The position numbers and the translations under genes were made by a program. DNA of 60,438 nt from Candidatus Magasanikbacteria bacterium GW2011_GWC2_37_14 (lineage in GTDB: Bacteria; Patescibacteriota; Patescibacteriia; Magasanikbacterales; UBA922). The stretch covers positions 1 through 60,438 of the forward strand of contig LBSX01000006.1 in assembly GCA_000990355.1 (NCBI GenBank), in the 5' to 3' direction. How positions within the stretch are numbered: position 1 is the first letter of the stretch; the number at the start of each line of letters is the position of its first letter. Of this stretch, positions 8,849 through 18,461 are shown piece after piece. The notes under the pieces are model-generated. The model had not been told where the DNA came from. It saw only the letters and a program-made list of their open reading frames with translations, and did not search any database.

Positions 8849-10276
8849 ATGCTGGAAGAAAAAATTATTGATGAGAAAAATAACCTTATTTTAAAACAGG
8901 GAGTTCTTGATTTGAAAAAATATAAATTAGCAAAAATAGTTCGCAGAGATAATTCTCCATTTTTTAATTCACTGATGAGGGTTGGTTCAACAATAGAAAA
9001 TCCTGAATTAGGGTTTGATAGTCGTATGCCAGTACATGTAGTATTAGATAATGATATTTATTATTGTGAAGATGATTTTAAAAAACTGGAAAAAATAATC
9101 TTATTTAAAGCAGAAAATGACAGTACTTTTTATGACCGATATTTTGAAAAAGTAGAAAAAGATTGTGCAGAATTTTTACAATGGTCCAGGGAGCAGAAAG
9201 TTCTTTCCGAACCACTCCGGGTTTATAATGAATATATTGACTGGTCCTTAAAAATAATGAGTCATTTATGGCCTTGTTTGGCTCCAGAAAAACTAATATT
9301 AGAGCAGATAGAATTAAAACTTGCCAAATATATTGATCCTAAAACAAAATTTGCTGAATTTAAGAACGCCCTGATGTTGCTTACCTCGCCAACTGAGTTT
9401 TCTGAGATGAACCTAGAAAAAAAAGAAATTTTTGAAGGGAAAGATTTGAAAGAGGTTTATGATAAATATATTTATATAAGGGATCAAGGTCTTTATTTTA
9501 GATACCAAACTTTTGAAGAATATAAACAAGAGTTGGTTAAAATTGATAACCCAAAAAATCAACTGGAAAAAATGATGAACGATCTTGAGGCAGTGCGGAC
9601 GAATCAAAAAAATCTTATAAAAGAATTAAATTTGGATAAAGAGTTATTAACTTATTGTAAATTCGCTCGAGTAATACCACATATTCGCATGATTAGGAGA
9701 ATTTGTGTTATTGAAGCAGGATATAACATAAGAGAATTATTTTACGAATTGGGCAGAAAAGTTAATCTGAATGATGTTGCTCTTGCTTATTATTGGGAGA
9801 TTAGAGATCTTTTAGAAGGAAAAATAGTCGATAAAGATAAAATTGTCAAAAGAAAAAATTCGTATAGTTTTATTCTCATTGGTAATAATTTTTATGAGTG
9901 CGGAGAAAAAGAGGCAATTGAGTTAAAGAAAAAAATTGAGTCAGAGGTGGTTTTAGGAAACGAAATAAAAGGCCAGACAGCCTGTTTAGGCAAGGTGACA
10001 GGCAGAGTAAAAGTATTACATTCTGTTAAAGATTTGGGTAGAGTTGAGCGGGGCGATATTTTGGTGACGTCCATGACCATGCCAGATTATATTCCGGCTA
10101 TGGAAAAAGCCATTGCCTTTGTTACGGATGAAGGCGGTTTGTCTTGTCATGCAGCAATTGTAGCTCGGGAAATGAATAAACCCTGTGTCATTGGTACTAA
10201 AATTGCTACTAAAATGTTTAAAGATGGGGACTTGGTTGAAGTGGATGCCGCCAGAGGCATTGTTAGAAAAATATGA
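8849..10276 (+). CDS. PEP-utilising mobile domain protein 3
   Basis: C-term VTDEGGLSCHAAIVAREMNKPCVIGTKIATK. Confidence 0.85.
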   Translation: MLEEKIIDEKNNLILKQGVLDLKKYKLAKIVRRDNSPFFNSLMRVGSTIENPELGFDSRMPVHVVLDNDIYYCEDDFKKLEKIILFKAENDSTFYDRYFEKVEKDCAEFLQWSREQKVLSEPLRVYNEYIDWSLKIMSHLWPCLAPEKLILEQIELKLAKYIDPKTKFAEFKNALMLLTSPTEFSEMNLEKKEIFEGKDLKEVYDKYIYIRDQGLYFRYQTFEEYKQELVKIDNPKNQLEKMMNDLEAVRTNQKNLIKELNLDKELLTYCKFARVIPHIRMIRRICVIEAGYNIRELFYELGRKVNLNDVALAYYWEIRDLLEGKIVDKDKIVKRKNSYSFILIGNNFYECGEKEAIELKKKIESEVVLGNEIKGQTACLGKVTGRVKVLHSVKDLGRVERGDILVTSMTMPDYIPAMEKAIAFVTDEGGLSCHAAIVAREMNKPCVIGTKIATKMFKDGDLVEVDAARGIVRKI

Positions 10277-11709
10277 TTGATTTAACTAAAATTAATTGGC
10301 ATTATATTCATACTCGTCGGCGTAGTCCTTGGTATGCTTACTGTTGGTGGCAGGGTGTTGGCACTAAAACTTTAGATTTAGGTTTTGACTACCAGGTTAA
10401 ACACGTTGGCGCTGCTGGTCATAAAGTTCTCATGTCTGAGATTGATTGGCAAACTCAACAACAAGCTCTATTGGCAGAGATCGAGAAAGAACCTTTGTTT
10501 TTACACAAGATATTAAAAAAAGCCTATCAGGCTCATGAGGAATTTACTGAATTTTGTAAAAAAATGTATGAGATAAAAGATTTTAGTGGTTATTCTAATG
10601 ATGAATTGATTAGTAAAGTAAATAAATATAGGGATTTATTTTTTTGTTGTGATGGTCCATCGATTTTGCCGTTGTATATAGAAGAAGATATTACCGAAAA
10701 AATCTATAATATCTTTAAAAAGGAAAGTAAAATAGCTGATAAAGAATATGCAGTGGTTATGACACCGGTGAAAGATTCAATAATTATTTTGGAAGAAGAA
10801 AGTTTATTAAAAATTGTTGTTAAATATAAAGAAGAGGGTAAAGATACTATTATTAAAGATTTAATAGAACATATTTTTAATTATGGCTGGATGAAAAATG
10901 TTGGTTATTATGGTGAATTTTTTGATCAAGATTATTATCTACAGAGAATTGAAAAACTTATTCAGGAAAATACTGAGGAACAATTACAGATTATTCAGTG
11001 GGAGAGAGAAAAAAAGCAAAAAATATTCGCTGATTTATTGGAAAAATACAAAAATAATAAATATTTAGTTAGCTTAATTAAAACTATTAACGAAGCTATT
11101 TATTATCGTAGTTTTCGTAGTGAACAATTTTATCAGTCGCCTAAATATTTAATAACTTTTTTTATAGAAATAGCCAAACGTTTAGGTTTGAGTGAGTACC
11201 GAGATATTTTTTATTTTATTCCGCCAGAAGTAGTTGAACTTTTAAATAAAAAACAAAAAGGAAATCAAGAGAGTATTGCCAGACGTAAAGATTGTTTTGT
11301 GCTTATAACCAATTTTGAAGATAGAGTTTTTTATGAAGGTGAAGAGGCTAAAGTAATAGTAGACAAGATAGGTGTTGTTTCCTTGGAGACGGATGAAATC
11401 AAAGGCCAAGTAGCTTTTTCTGGTAAGGTTACTGGCATAGTTAAAATTGTTAAAGGTCCAGATGACTTTGATAAAGTTAATAAAGGTGATATTTTAGTAG
11501 CTATGTCCACACAGCCAAATTATGTGCCAATTCTTAAAAAAGTTGCGGCCATAGTTACAGAGGAAGGCGGAGTTTTGTGTCATGCTTCTGTTATATCTCG
11601 CGAATTAGAAATTCCTTGCATTATTGGAACCAAAATCGTCACCCAAGTTTTAAAAGATGATGATATGGTTGAGGTTGATGCCGAGAAGGGTGTGGTGAGG
11701 AAGTTGTGA
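10273..11709 (+). CDS. PEP-utilising mobile domain protein 4
   Basis: C-term VTEEGGVLCHASVISRELEIPCIIGTKIVTQ. Confidence 0.85.
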   Translation: MIDLTKINWHYIHTRRRSPWYAYCWWQGVGTKTLDLGFDYQVKHVGAAGHKVLMSEIDWQTQQQALLAEIEKEPLFLHKILKKAYQAHEEFTEFCKKMYEIKDFSGYSNDELISKVNKYRDLFFCCDGPSILPLYIEEDITEKIYNIFKKESKIADKEYAVVMTPVKDSIIILEEESLLKIVVKYKEEGKDTIIKDLIEHIFNYGWMKNVGYYGEFFDQDYYLQRIEKLIQENTEEQLQIIQWEREKKQKIFADLLEKYKNNKYLVSLIKTINEAIYYRSFRSEQFYQSPKYLITFFIEIAKRLGLSEYRDIFYFIPPEVVELLNKKQKGNQESIARRKDCFVLITNFEDRVFYEGEEAKVIVDKIGVVSLETDEIKGQVAFSGKVTGIVKIVKGPDDFDKVNKGDILVAMSTQPNYVPILKKVAAIVTEEGGVLCHASVISRELEIPCIIGTKIVTQVLKDDDMVEVDAEKGVVRKL

Positions 11710-11710
11710 G

Positions 11711-11795
11711 GTTTCTCCCCCTTGTAGGGGGAGCCAAGAGGGGGTCTGTTTTGCTAACGACCCCACCCTACCTCCCCTAAAAGGGGAGGAAATAC
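11711..11795. repeat. Palindromic repeat family IV, intergenic
   Basis: ctcccccttgtagggggag...ctcccctaaaaggggag between genes 4 and 5 of the array. Confidence 0.7.
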
Positions 11796-11801
11796 AAAAC
11801 T

Positions 11802-13187
11802 ATGTCAAAAATAATTTGGAGAAAATTTTGGGAAAGAGATTACACCTACCAATATGTGGAGTGTCTTTTGTCCGCTCTTACCAGTTGTTTGGAACAAGAA
11901 AAAATAAAATCTTTTAAAAACATGCTATTTGTAAGAAAGAATAATAGCTCGAGTATTTACAGTAAAACAAATGAACATGAATATTTTATTAAACAATTAC
12001 ACAAAAAATTTTTATCCAACAAAAATGAGATAATTAAGTTTAAACAACGTCTCATTAAAACAGGCAAAGCCTATCTATTTTCTGCCCAGACAAGTAAACA
12101 GGTTAACTTGACTCTGCTTTCACAACAAAAATTATTATCGTTATTAAAAGTTCATTATCAAAATTGGTTAAATTTTACAGTACGAATTTGGGTGGTTTGG
12201 AATAGTTCGGAATATTTTTCAGAATTAACCGGGCATTTACTAGAGGATAAAACTCGTCAGTGTGGGCAAGAGGCAAAATTATCACAATATCTTAAATATA
12301 TTTCTACACCAGTAAAAAAATCTTCGATTTTGTTATTAAATGAAAAATTAAACAAATACAAAGCTGGCAAAAAAATTGATCTGGATAAAGTATATAAAGA
12401 TTTTTTGTGGATGCCTTGTGGAGATTTGCATGGCGAACCTTGGACTAAAAAACAATTTTTAGAATATGTAAATAATTTCCAAATTAGCCAAGACGACGGA
12501 GTAATGGCAATTGATCCAAGTCAAGATTTGCATTTAAACGCTGAAGAAAAATTATTGATTAAAGTAAATAGAGAAATGGCATATTTGCGTGATTATCGTG
12601 ATGAGATACGTCGGCGTACTGTATATTTTGCGCGGTTTCTTTATCAAGAAGTAGCGCGACGCTTTAATATCACTTATGAAGATTTAATGCTTTATTCTAC
12701 TCCAGAAGTTTTTGAATTGTTTAAAGGTCATAAATTATTAGCGCGTGAATTGCAAGCACGACGCGGTGATACTATTATTATAATAAAAAATAATAAATTA
12801 AAAGTGTTGGTCGGTCAAGATCGAGACAAGATGCTAAAAGAAATTGTCTTTGCTGATAATTCTGAAGTAAAAGAAATAAAGGGGCTGGTCGCTTCCAAAG
12901 GTAAAGTGCAGGGAATAGCAAAAATTGTTAGTCTAGACAGTGATTTAAAGAAAATTAATCAGGGAGATATTATGGTGGCTGTCACTACGCATCCCGAGTA
13001 TGTAATAAAAATGCAATTGTCTAGCGCGATTGTCACCGACGAAGGCGGACTTACTTGCCACGCTGCTATTGTGGCCCGGGAAATGAAAAAACCTTGTATT
13101 GTTGGTACCAAAATTGCCACCAAAGTTTTGCATGATGGTGATTTGGTGGAAGTGGATGCCGAAAAGGGAATAGTGAGGAAAATATGA
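11802..13187 (+). CDS. PEP-utilising mobile domain protein 5
   Basis: C-term VTDEGGLTCHAAIVAREMKKPCIVGTKIATKVLHDGD. Confidence 0.85.
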   Translation: MSKIIWRKFWERDYTYQYVECLLSALTSCLEQEKIKSFKNMLFVRKNNSSSIYSKTNEHEYFIKQLHKKFLSNKNEIIKFKQRLIKTGKAYLFSAQTSKQVNLTLLSQQKLLSLLKVHYQNWLNFTVRIWVVWNSSEYFSELTGHLLEDKTRQCGQEAKLSQYLKYISTPVKKSSILLLNEKLNKYKAGKKIDLDKVYKDFLWMPCGDLHGEPWTKKQFLEYVNNFQISQDDGVMAIDPSQDLHLNAEEKLLIKVNREMAYLRDYRDEIRRRTVYFARFLYQEVARRFNITYEDLMLYSTPEVFELFKGHKLLARELQARRGDTIIIIKNNKLKVLVGQDRDKMLKEIVFADNSEVKEIKGLVASKGKVQGIAKIVSLDSDLKKINQGDIMVAVTTHPEYVIKMQLSSAIVTDEGGLTCHAAIVAREMKKPCIVGTKIATKVLHDGDLVEVDAEKGIVRKI

Positions 13188-14701
13188 AAATACCTAAAGA
13201 TTATAAAAAAGTTATTTCGACCGCTGCTGGTAAAAACAAATGGTATTTTTTAACCAAGCGTGGAGATATTCCACCGCTTTCTGTGTGGCTCAAAATTGTG
13301 GCTTTTTCTTATGAACCAGAAAGTAAAAAACTTTTTGGTGAAGCCATACCTTGGTCGGCTTATTGGTCTCACAACGACATTAGTTTGTATTTAACCACGC
13401 GCGGTTTTAAAAAGGCATGCGAAAAAATGACCAAGATTATCTATACGCCAACTTTGTTGCGTCGTCATTTAAATCGTTTAGATTATTTGTGCCAAGCAGC
13501 CAGACAAGAAGCTAAGTATTTTTATGATCGAGAATTAGTTGTAGTTAAAGAAAAAGAATTATTAAAACATTATCAAGCAGTAGTTAAAAATTACGGTTTA
13601 TCTTTTTCATATGGTTTTTTTACTTGGTGTTCACAAGTTTTACAAAAACAGGCTAAAGAAATTATTGTTAGCTATGAAGATAAGTTAAAAATTTTAAATT
13701 TGGATAAAGATAGCGCTTTGGGTATTTTAATTGTTTCCGAAGAGAAGTCATTGTATAGAAAAAAAGAAGAAGCTTTGGATAAATTATCCAATATTTATTA
13801 TTTAAAAATAAAAGAATTAAAAATTAAAAATCTTCAGGAAGTTGCCAAATTATTGCCAGCTTTGGATAAAGCTATAAAAGATTTTTTAAAAAAGTATCAA
13901 TGGGTAAGTTATGATTACAATGGGCCGACTATTTCTTATGAAGAAGTTTTATCGGCTATTAGTTCAGTTAGGGACGGCGGAGTAAAAAATATTTTAAACA
14001 AAGAACAAATTATTAGTAAGTGTAAAATTAAAAAATCTGAGCAAACAGTTTTTGAACATCTCTCACTAGTTTCTTGGGCCAAGGATTTACGCAATACTAT
14101 TGATGATTTTGTACATTGTTCACTAGATAATTTATATCGAGAAGTTGGTCGACGACGGGGATTAGAAAAAATTGAAGTTAAATATTTATGGCCCGAAGAA
14201 TTTGTAGATTTACTTTTAAATAAACAGCAATTTACTCATGCTTATCTTAAAGAAAAACATGATGAATGTTTAACTTTTACCTTGCCAAAAAAAGTTGGAG
14301 TGGCAGAGTTTTATGTGGGTGAAACAGCAAAAAAAATTGCTGAAAAAGAATTTTGTTTGGCAGTCGACAAAACCGATCGTACAAAGCCCTTGAAAGGTAC
14401 TGTGGCTTCACCAGGTAAAGTAGTTGGCCCAGTAAAGATTGTTCAAAATTTTTCAGAAATTAATAAAGTAGAAAGTGGTGATATTTTGGTAGCTTATATG
14501 ACTAGCCCGCGTTTTATGCCAGCAATTCACCGGTGTGCTGGAATTGTCACAAATGACGGTGGCCTTACTTGCCATGCAGCAATCATTGCCCGCGAAATTA
14601 AAAAACCTTGTATTGTTGGTACCAAAATTGCCACCAAAGTTTTGCATGATGGTGATATGGTGGAAGTGGATGCAAATAAGGGTGTGGTGAGGAAGTTGTG
14701 A
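13184..14701 (+). CDS. PEP-utilising mobile domain protein 6
   Basis: C-term VTNDGGLTCHAAIIAREIKKPCIVGTKIATKVLHDGD. Confidence 0.85.
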   Translation: MKIPKDYKKVISTAAGKNKWYFLTKRGDIPPLSVWLKIVAFSYEPESKKLFGEAIPWSAYWSHNDISLYLTTRGFKKACEKMTKIIYTPTLLRRHLNRLDYLCQAARQEAKYFYDRELVVVKEKELLKHYQAVVKNYGLSFSYGFFTWCSQVLQKQAKEIIVSYEDKLKILNLDKDSALGILIVSEEKSLYRKKEEALDKLSNIYYLKIKELKIKNLQEVAKLLPALDKAIKDFLKKYQWVSYDYNGPTISYEEVLSAISSVRDGGVKNILNKEQIISKCKIKKSEQTVFEHLSLVSWAKDLRNTIDDFVHCSLDNLYREVGRRRGLEKIEVKYLWPEEFVDLLLNKQQFTHAYLKEKHDECLTFTLPKKVGVAEFYVGETAKKIAEKEFCLAVDKTDRTKPLKGTVASPGKVVGPVKIVQNFSEINKVESGDILVAYMTSPRFMPAIHRCAGIVTNDGGLTCHAAIIAREIKKPCIVGTKIATKVLHDGDMVEVDANKGVVRKL

Positions 14702-14770
14702 TTTGTCCTCCCCTTACCAAGGGGAGGTGGCGAGTCAAGCGAGCCGGAGGAGTTGCCGGAGTTTAAAAAT

Positions 14771-14878
14771 ATGACAAAAATATACGCCCGTAAAGACAGA
14801 AAACAAATTAGACATAAATTACGCGAAGAAATGACCAAGAGCGAAACAGTATTTTGGAAAATTTATCTATTTATTTAA
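14771..14878 (+). pseudogene. DUF559 (endonuclease-like) N-terminal remnant
   Basis: MTKIYARKDRKQIRHKLREEMTKSETVFWKIYLFI* resembles the DUF559 N-terminus (..LRxxMTxxExxLWxxL) and is then truncated; flanked by family IV-like repeats. Confidence 0.6.
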
Positions 14879-15003
14879 AAGAAAGAGAAAAACAACTACA
14901 GACCTCGGCATCTCCTCTGCCTTCACTGCGTCGTTCAGGCACCTCCTCTTAGAAAGAGGAGGACACCCCTCCTTCGTAAGGAGGGGACAGACAATATTCT
15001 ATT

Positions 15004-15279
15004 ATGTACCAACTTAACCTCACAATCCACGGTCGAGTACAGGGTGTAGGTTTTCGTTGGAGTGTTATGAAAAAAGCCAAGAGTTTAGGCTTGGTTGGAT
15101 ATGTTAAAAATTTGGTCAATGGCATAGTAGAAGTTCTAGTAGAAGGTGATAAAGAAGACTTGAAAAAACTGCTAGAATATTGTAAAATAGGACCCTTACT
15201 TGCCCATGTTGAAATTGTCGGAGAAAAATGGGAAAGTTTAGATATTCTGCATTTTAAAATTTTTGAAATAAGATTTTAA
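15004..15279 (+). CDS. acyP: Acylphosphatase
   Basis: HGRVQGVGFRWSVMKKAKSLGLVGYVKNLVNGIVEVLVEG. Confidence 0.92.
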   Translation: MYQLNLTIHGRVQGVGFRWSVMKKAKSLGLVGYVKNLVNGIVEVLVEGDKEDLKKLLEYCKIGPLLAHVEIVGEKWESLDILHFKIFEIRF

Positions 15280-15284
15280 TTTTC

Positions 15285-15388
15285 AATAATCAATTTACAA
15301 TTTTCAATCAATTATTAATTTCCAATTACTATATTGAAAATTACTATATTGAAAATTTAATGTAAATTGTAAATTGAGAATTGTAAAT
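15285..15388. repeat. AT-rich palindromic/direct repeat (ATTACTATATTGAAAATT)
   Basis: acaattttcaatcaatt...aaattgagaattgt inverted, with tandem actatattgaaaatt x2. Confidence 0.5.
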
Positions 15389-15390
15389 TT

Positions 15391-16929
15391 ATGTTAAGTG
15401 ACTATCAACGTTATCGCCTTTATGAAATTTTGCCTGGTGCCTCCATCTGGCTAACTTTGCTTTTGGGTTTAGTTTTGGCATTTGTGCGTCCTTTGTGGGT
15501 GATTTATTTTGTAATTGTTTTTGATATTTATTGGGTTTTAAAAGTAATTAATTTTGCATTTTATTTAATTATTGCTTGGAGTCGATATTACCGTACCAAA
15601 AAAATTGATTGGAAAAAGAAATTGTCATTGGAACTCAATAATTGGCAAAATAAAAAACATTTAGTTTTTTTAACTTTGTACAATGAAACTTGGGATGTAG
15701 TAAAAACCGCTGTAGAGAGTATTGCTGGTGCTGTGTATGACCCCACAAAATTTATTATTGTGGTGGCCGGAGAAGAACGAAAAAAAGAAAACTATGAATT
15801 GATTTTAAACAACATTAAAAATGAGTTTGGCAAGAATTTTGGTGAAATTATTGGCACTTTGCATCCGGCAGATTTAGCAGGAGAGATTCCTGGCAAAGGA
15901 TCAAATTTACATTACGCCGAAAGACAAATGCAGAAAATTTTAGACGAAAGAAATTTAAATTATGAAGAAATAATTGCCACAATTTTTGATATTGACACAG
16001 TTTGTAATTCACAGTATTTTGCTTATCTTACTTATTTGTATTGTACTCACCCACGGCCAACTCATTCTTCTTTTCAGCCAGTGGCTTTGTACAATAATAA
16101 TATGTGGGAATCACCAGCGATTCTGCGGATTATGGCCTTTGGTACGACTTTTTGGTTAATGACCATGTTGGCCCGGCAAGATGCTTTGGTAACTTTTTCT
16201 TCGCACTCCATGAGTTTTGCCGCGATTGTGAAAGCTGGTTTTCATGAAAAACGCATTGTTAGTGAGGATTCAAGAATTTTTTATCAATGTTTTTTGGCCA
16301 ACAATGGCGACTACGAAGTAACACCAATGTATATGGCAGTGTCTATGGATACAGTACGTGATGATAAATGGTGGCAGAGTTTTAAAAATTTGTACCGCCA
16401 ACAACGTCGTTGGGCTTGGGGTGTGGAACATGTGCCATATTTAATTTGGGAATTTAAGAAAAAAGGCAAATTAATTCCTTGGTGGAAAAAATTTAAATGG
16501 ATTTTTGTGGAATGGGAAGGTAAATGGTCGTGGGGAGTAGTGGCAATTTTAATTACGATTTTGGGTCGTTTGCCAATGTGGGTGGCTCCGGAGTCAGTGC
16601 GCCAAAGCGCTTTGTTTTTTAATGCCCCGCACATGTTAGAAAATTTGATGATTATGGCAATGCTTGGTATGATACTCTCTGCTGCCCTAAGTTTGCCACT
16701 CCTGCCTCGTCGAGCCGAAAAAATTGCTTGGTATAAATATATTTTAATGTTATTGCAATGGTTACTGTTGCCAATTTCGATGATTTTTATTTCCGCCATT
16801 CCTGCAATTGATGCTGTTACTCATTTAATGCTTGGTAAATATTTAGGTTTTAATGTTTCGCAAAAAAAGCGCAAAGAAGATCCAGAGCAGAAAAAAGAAT
16901 GGGCGGTAATTGGTAGAAATATAAAATAA
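15391..16929 (+). CDS. Membrane glycosyltransferase family 2
   Basis: Multi-TM, IATIFDIDTVCNSQYF and QQRRWAWGVEHVPYL motifs. Confidence 0.8.
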   Translation: MLSDYQRYRLYEILPGASIWLTLLLGLVLAFVRPLWVIYFVIVFDIYWVLKVINFAFYLIIAWSRYYRTKKIDWKKKLSLELNNWQNKKHLVFLTLYNETWDVVKTAVESIAGAVYDPTKFIIVVAGEERKKENYELILNNIKNEFGKNFGEIIGTLHPADLAGEIPGKGSNLHYAERQMQKILDERNLNYEEIIATIFDIDTVCNSQYFAYLTYLYCTHPRPTHSSFQPVALYNNNMWESPAILRIMAFGTTFWLMTMLARQDALVTFSSHSMSFAAIVKAGFHEKRIVSEDSRIFYQCFLANNGDYEVTPMYMAVSMDTVRDDKWWQSFKNLYRQQRRWAWGVEHVPYLIWEFKKKGKLIPWWKKFKWIFVEWEGKWSWGVVAILITILGRLPMWVAPESVRQSALFFNAPHMLENLMIMAMLGMILSAALSLPLLPRRAEKIAWYKYILMLLQWLLLPISMIFISAIPAIDAVTHLMLGKYLGFNVSQKKRKEDPEQKKEWAVIGRNIK

Positions 16930-16938
16930 TTCAAACGC

Positions 16939-16964
16939 GTCATTCCCGCCTGCGCGGGAATGAC
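16939..16964. repeat. Palindromic repeat family II (GTCATTCCCGCCTGCGCGGGAATGAC)
   Basis: Near-perfect palindrome; related copy at 47930-47991. Confidence 0.75.
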
Positions 16965-16976
16965 GACTAGGGTTTT

Positions 16977-18422
16977 ATGAACAAAATTATAAAAATTATT
17001 CTGGGCATTGTTACATTTTTTGTTTTGGCACTTGCGGGTTTGGGTGTGGGTGCTTATTTTTGGTTAAAAAATTTAACTCCAGAAAAAATTATCAATTTTA
17101 ATTTAGTTAAAAATTCTGTAAGTCAAGAAAATCAAGTTGTTCTAAATTTATTACCCAAGGTTTTGGGTTATACAAAACCAATGAATTATCTAATCTTGTT
17201 TGCCAACAATACTGAACTTCGTCCTGGTGGTGGTTTTATTGGCGCTTATGGGGTGATTAAATTAGACCAAGGCAAAATGGAAATTTTAAAAGTTGATGGC
17301 ACAGAAAATTTGGATCGTTATACTCCAGAAGAATTTAAATTAGCACCGCCAGTGCCGTTAAAAGATAATTTAAAAGTAGATCGTTGGTATTTTCGCGACA
17401 GTAATTGGTCACCAGATTTTGCTGAAAGTGCCAAAAAATCTTTGGAATTATATATTGGTGAAAATGGCGTGGCAGCTAAAGATATTGACGCTGTAATTGC
17501 TTTTACTCCTACAGTTTTGGAAAAAATTTTAGAGACCATAGGTCCAGTAACTGTCCAAGGAATTGAATTTAATGCAAAAAATGTCACAGAAAAATTAGAA
17601 TATGAAGTAGAATATGGCTATGATGATAAAGGTATTGCCGTACACGAAAGAAAACAAATTATTCAACCATTGTTTTTGGCGATTTTGAATAAACTAAAAA
17701 ACAATTTGTTTTTTAATTTGGAAACATATTTTTCTTTGGGAAAAAACTTGTTGGTAGAAAAACAAGTAATGGCCTATGCCCTGGATCCAGAGTTAGAAAA
17801 AATTATTACTGATTGGCAAGGTGATGGGCGAGTAAAAGAAACTATTGGTGATTATCTTTTGTGGGTGGATGCTAATTTGGCCGCCTTAAAAACCGATTAT
17901 GCTATAAAACGCAATTTAACATATACTATTAAAAAACAAACAGATGGGCGATTTTTGGCTACAGCCCAAATGGAATACAAACACATAGGGAAATTTGATT
18001 GGAGGACTACACGTTATCGCACTTACACGAGAATTTTTGTACCACTTGGTGTTGAATTATTAAAAATAGACGGTTCAATGAACCGCGACAAATCCAAAAC
18101 ACCAGGAGCAATTGATCAAGGACAAGAATTAAATAAACAATGGTTTGGCACTTTTATTAGTATTGAACCAGGAACAACCAAAACTTTAAGTTTTAGTTAT
18201 TATTTACCAGAAAATATTGTACAAAATAATTATTCATTATTAGTACAAAAACAATTAGGGACCATTGATTCTGGTTTGACTTTAAGTCTAGATTTTGGTA
18301 AAAATATAGTATCAGCTAGGCCAGCAGAAATTGAAAGCAAATGGCTTGATAGTAAGTACGAATATAATACTGAGTTAAAACTAGATAAAACGTTTAATAT
18401 ACAGTTATCAGATAGCAAATAG
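16977..18422 (+). CDS. DUF4012 domain-containing protein
   Basis: NYLILFANNTELRPGGGFIGAYGVIKLDQGKMEILKVDGTENLD. Confidence 0.8.
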   Translation: MNKIIKIILGIVTFFVLALAGLGVGAYFWLKNLTPEKIINFNLVKNSVSQENQVVLNLLPKVLGYTKPMNYLILFANNTELRPGGGFIGAYGVIKLDQGKMEILKVDGTENLDRYTPEEFKLAPPVPLKDNLKVDRWYFRDSNWSPDFAESAKKSLELYIGENGVAAKDIDAVIAFTPTVLEKILETIGPVTVQGIEFNAKNVTEKLEYEVEYGYDDKGIAVHERKQIIQPLFLAILNKLKNNLFFNLETYFSLGKNLLVEKQVMAYALDPELEKIITDWQGDGRVKETIGDYLLWVDANLAALKTDYAIKRNLTYTIKKQTDGRFLATAQMEYKHIGKFDWRTTRYRTYTRIFVPLGVELLKIDGSMNRDKSKTPGAIDQGQELNKQWFGTFISIEPGTTKTLSFSYYLPENIVQNNYSLLVQKQLGTIDSGLTLSLDFGKNIVSARPAEIESKWLDSKYEYNTELKLDKTFNIQLSDSK

Positions 18423-18461
18423 CATTTTGTTATTTGTTATCTGTTATTTGAATTTTGTGTT

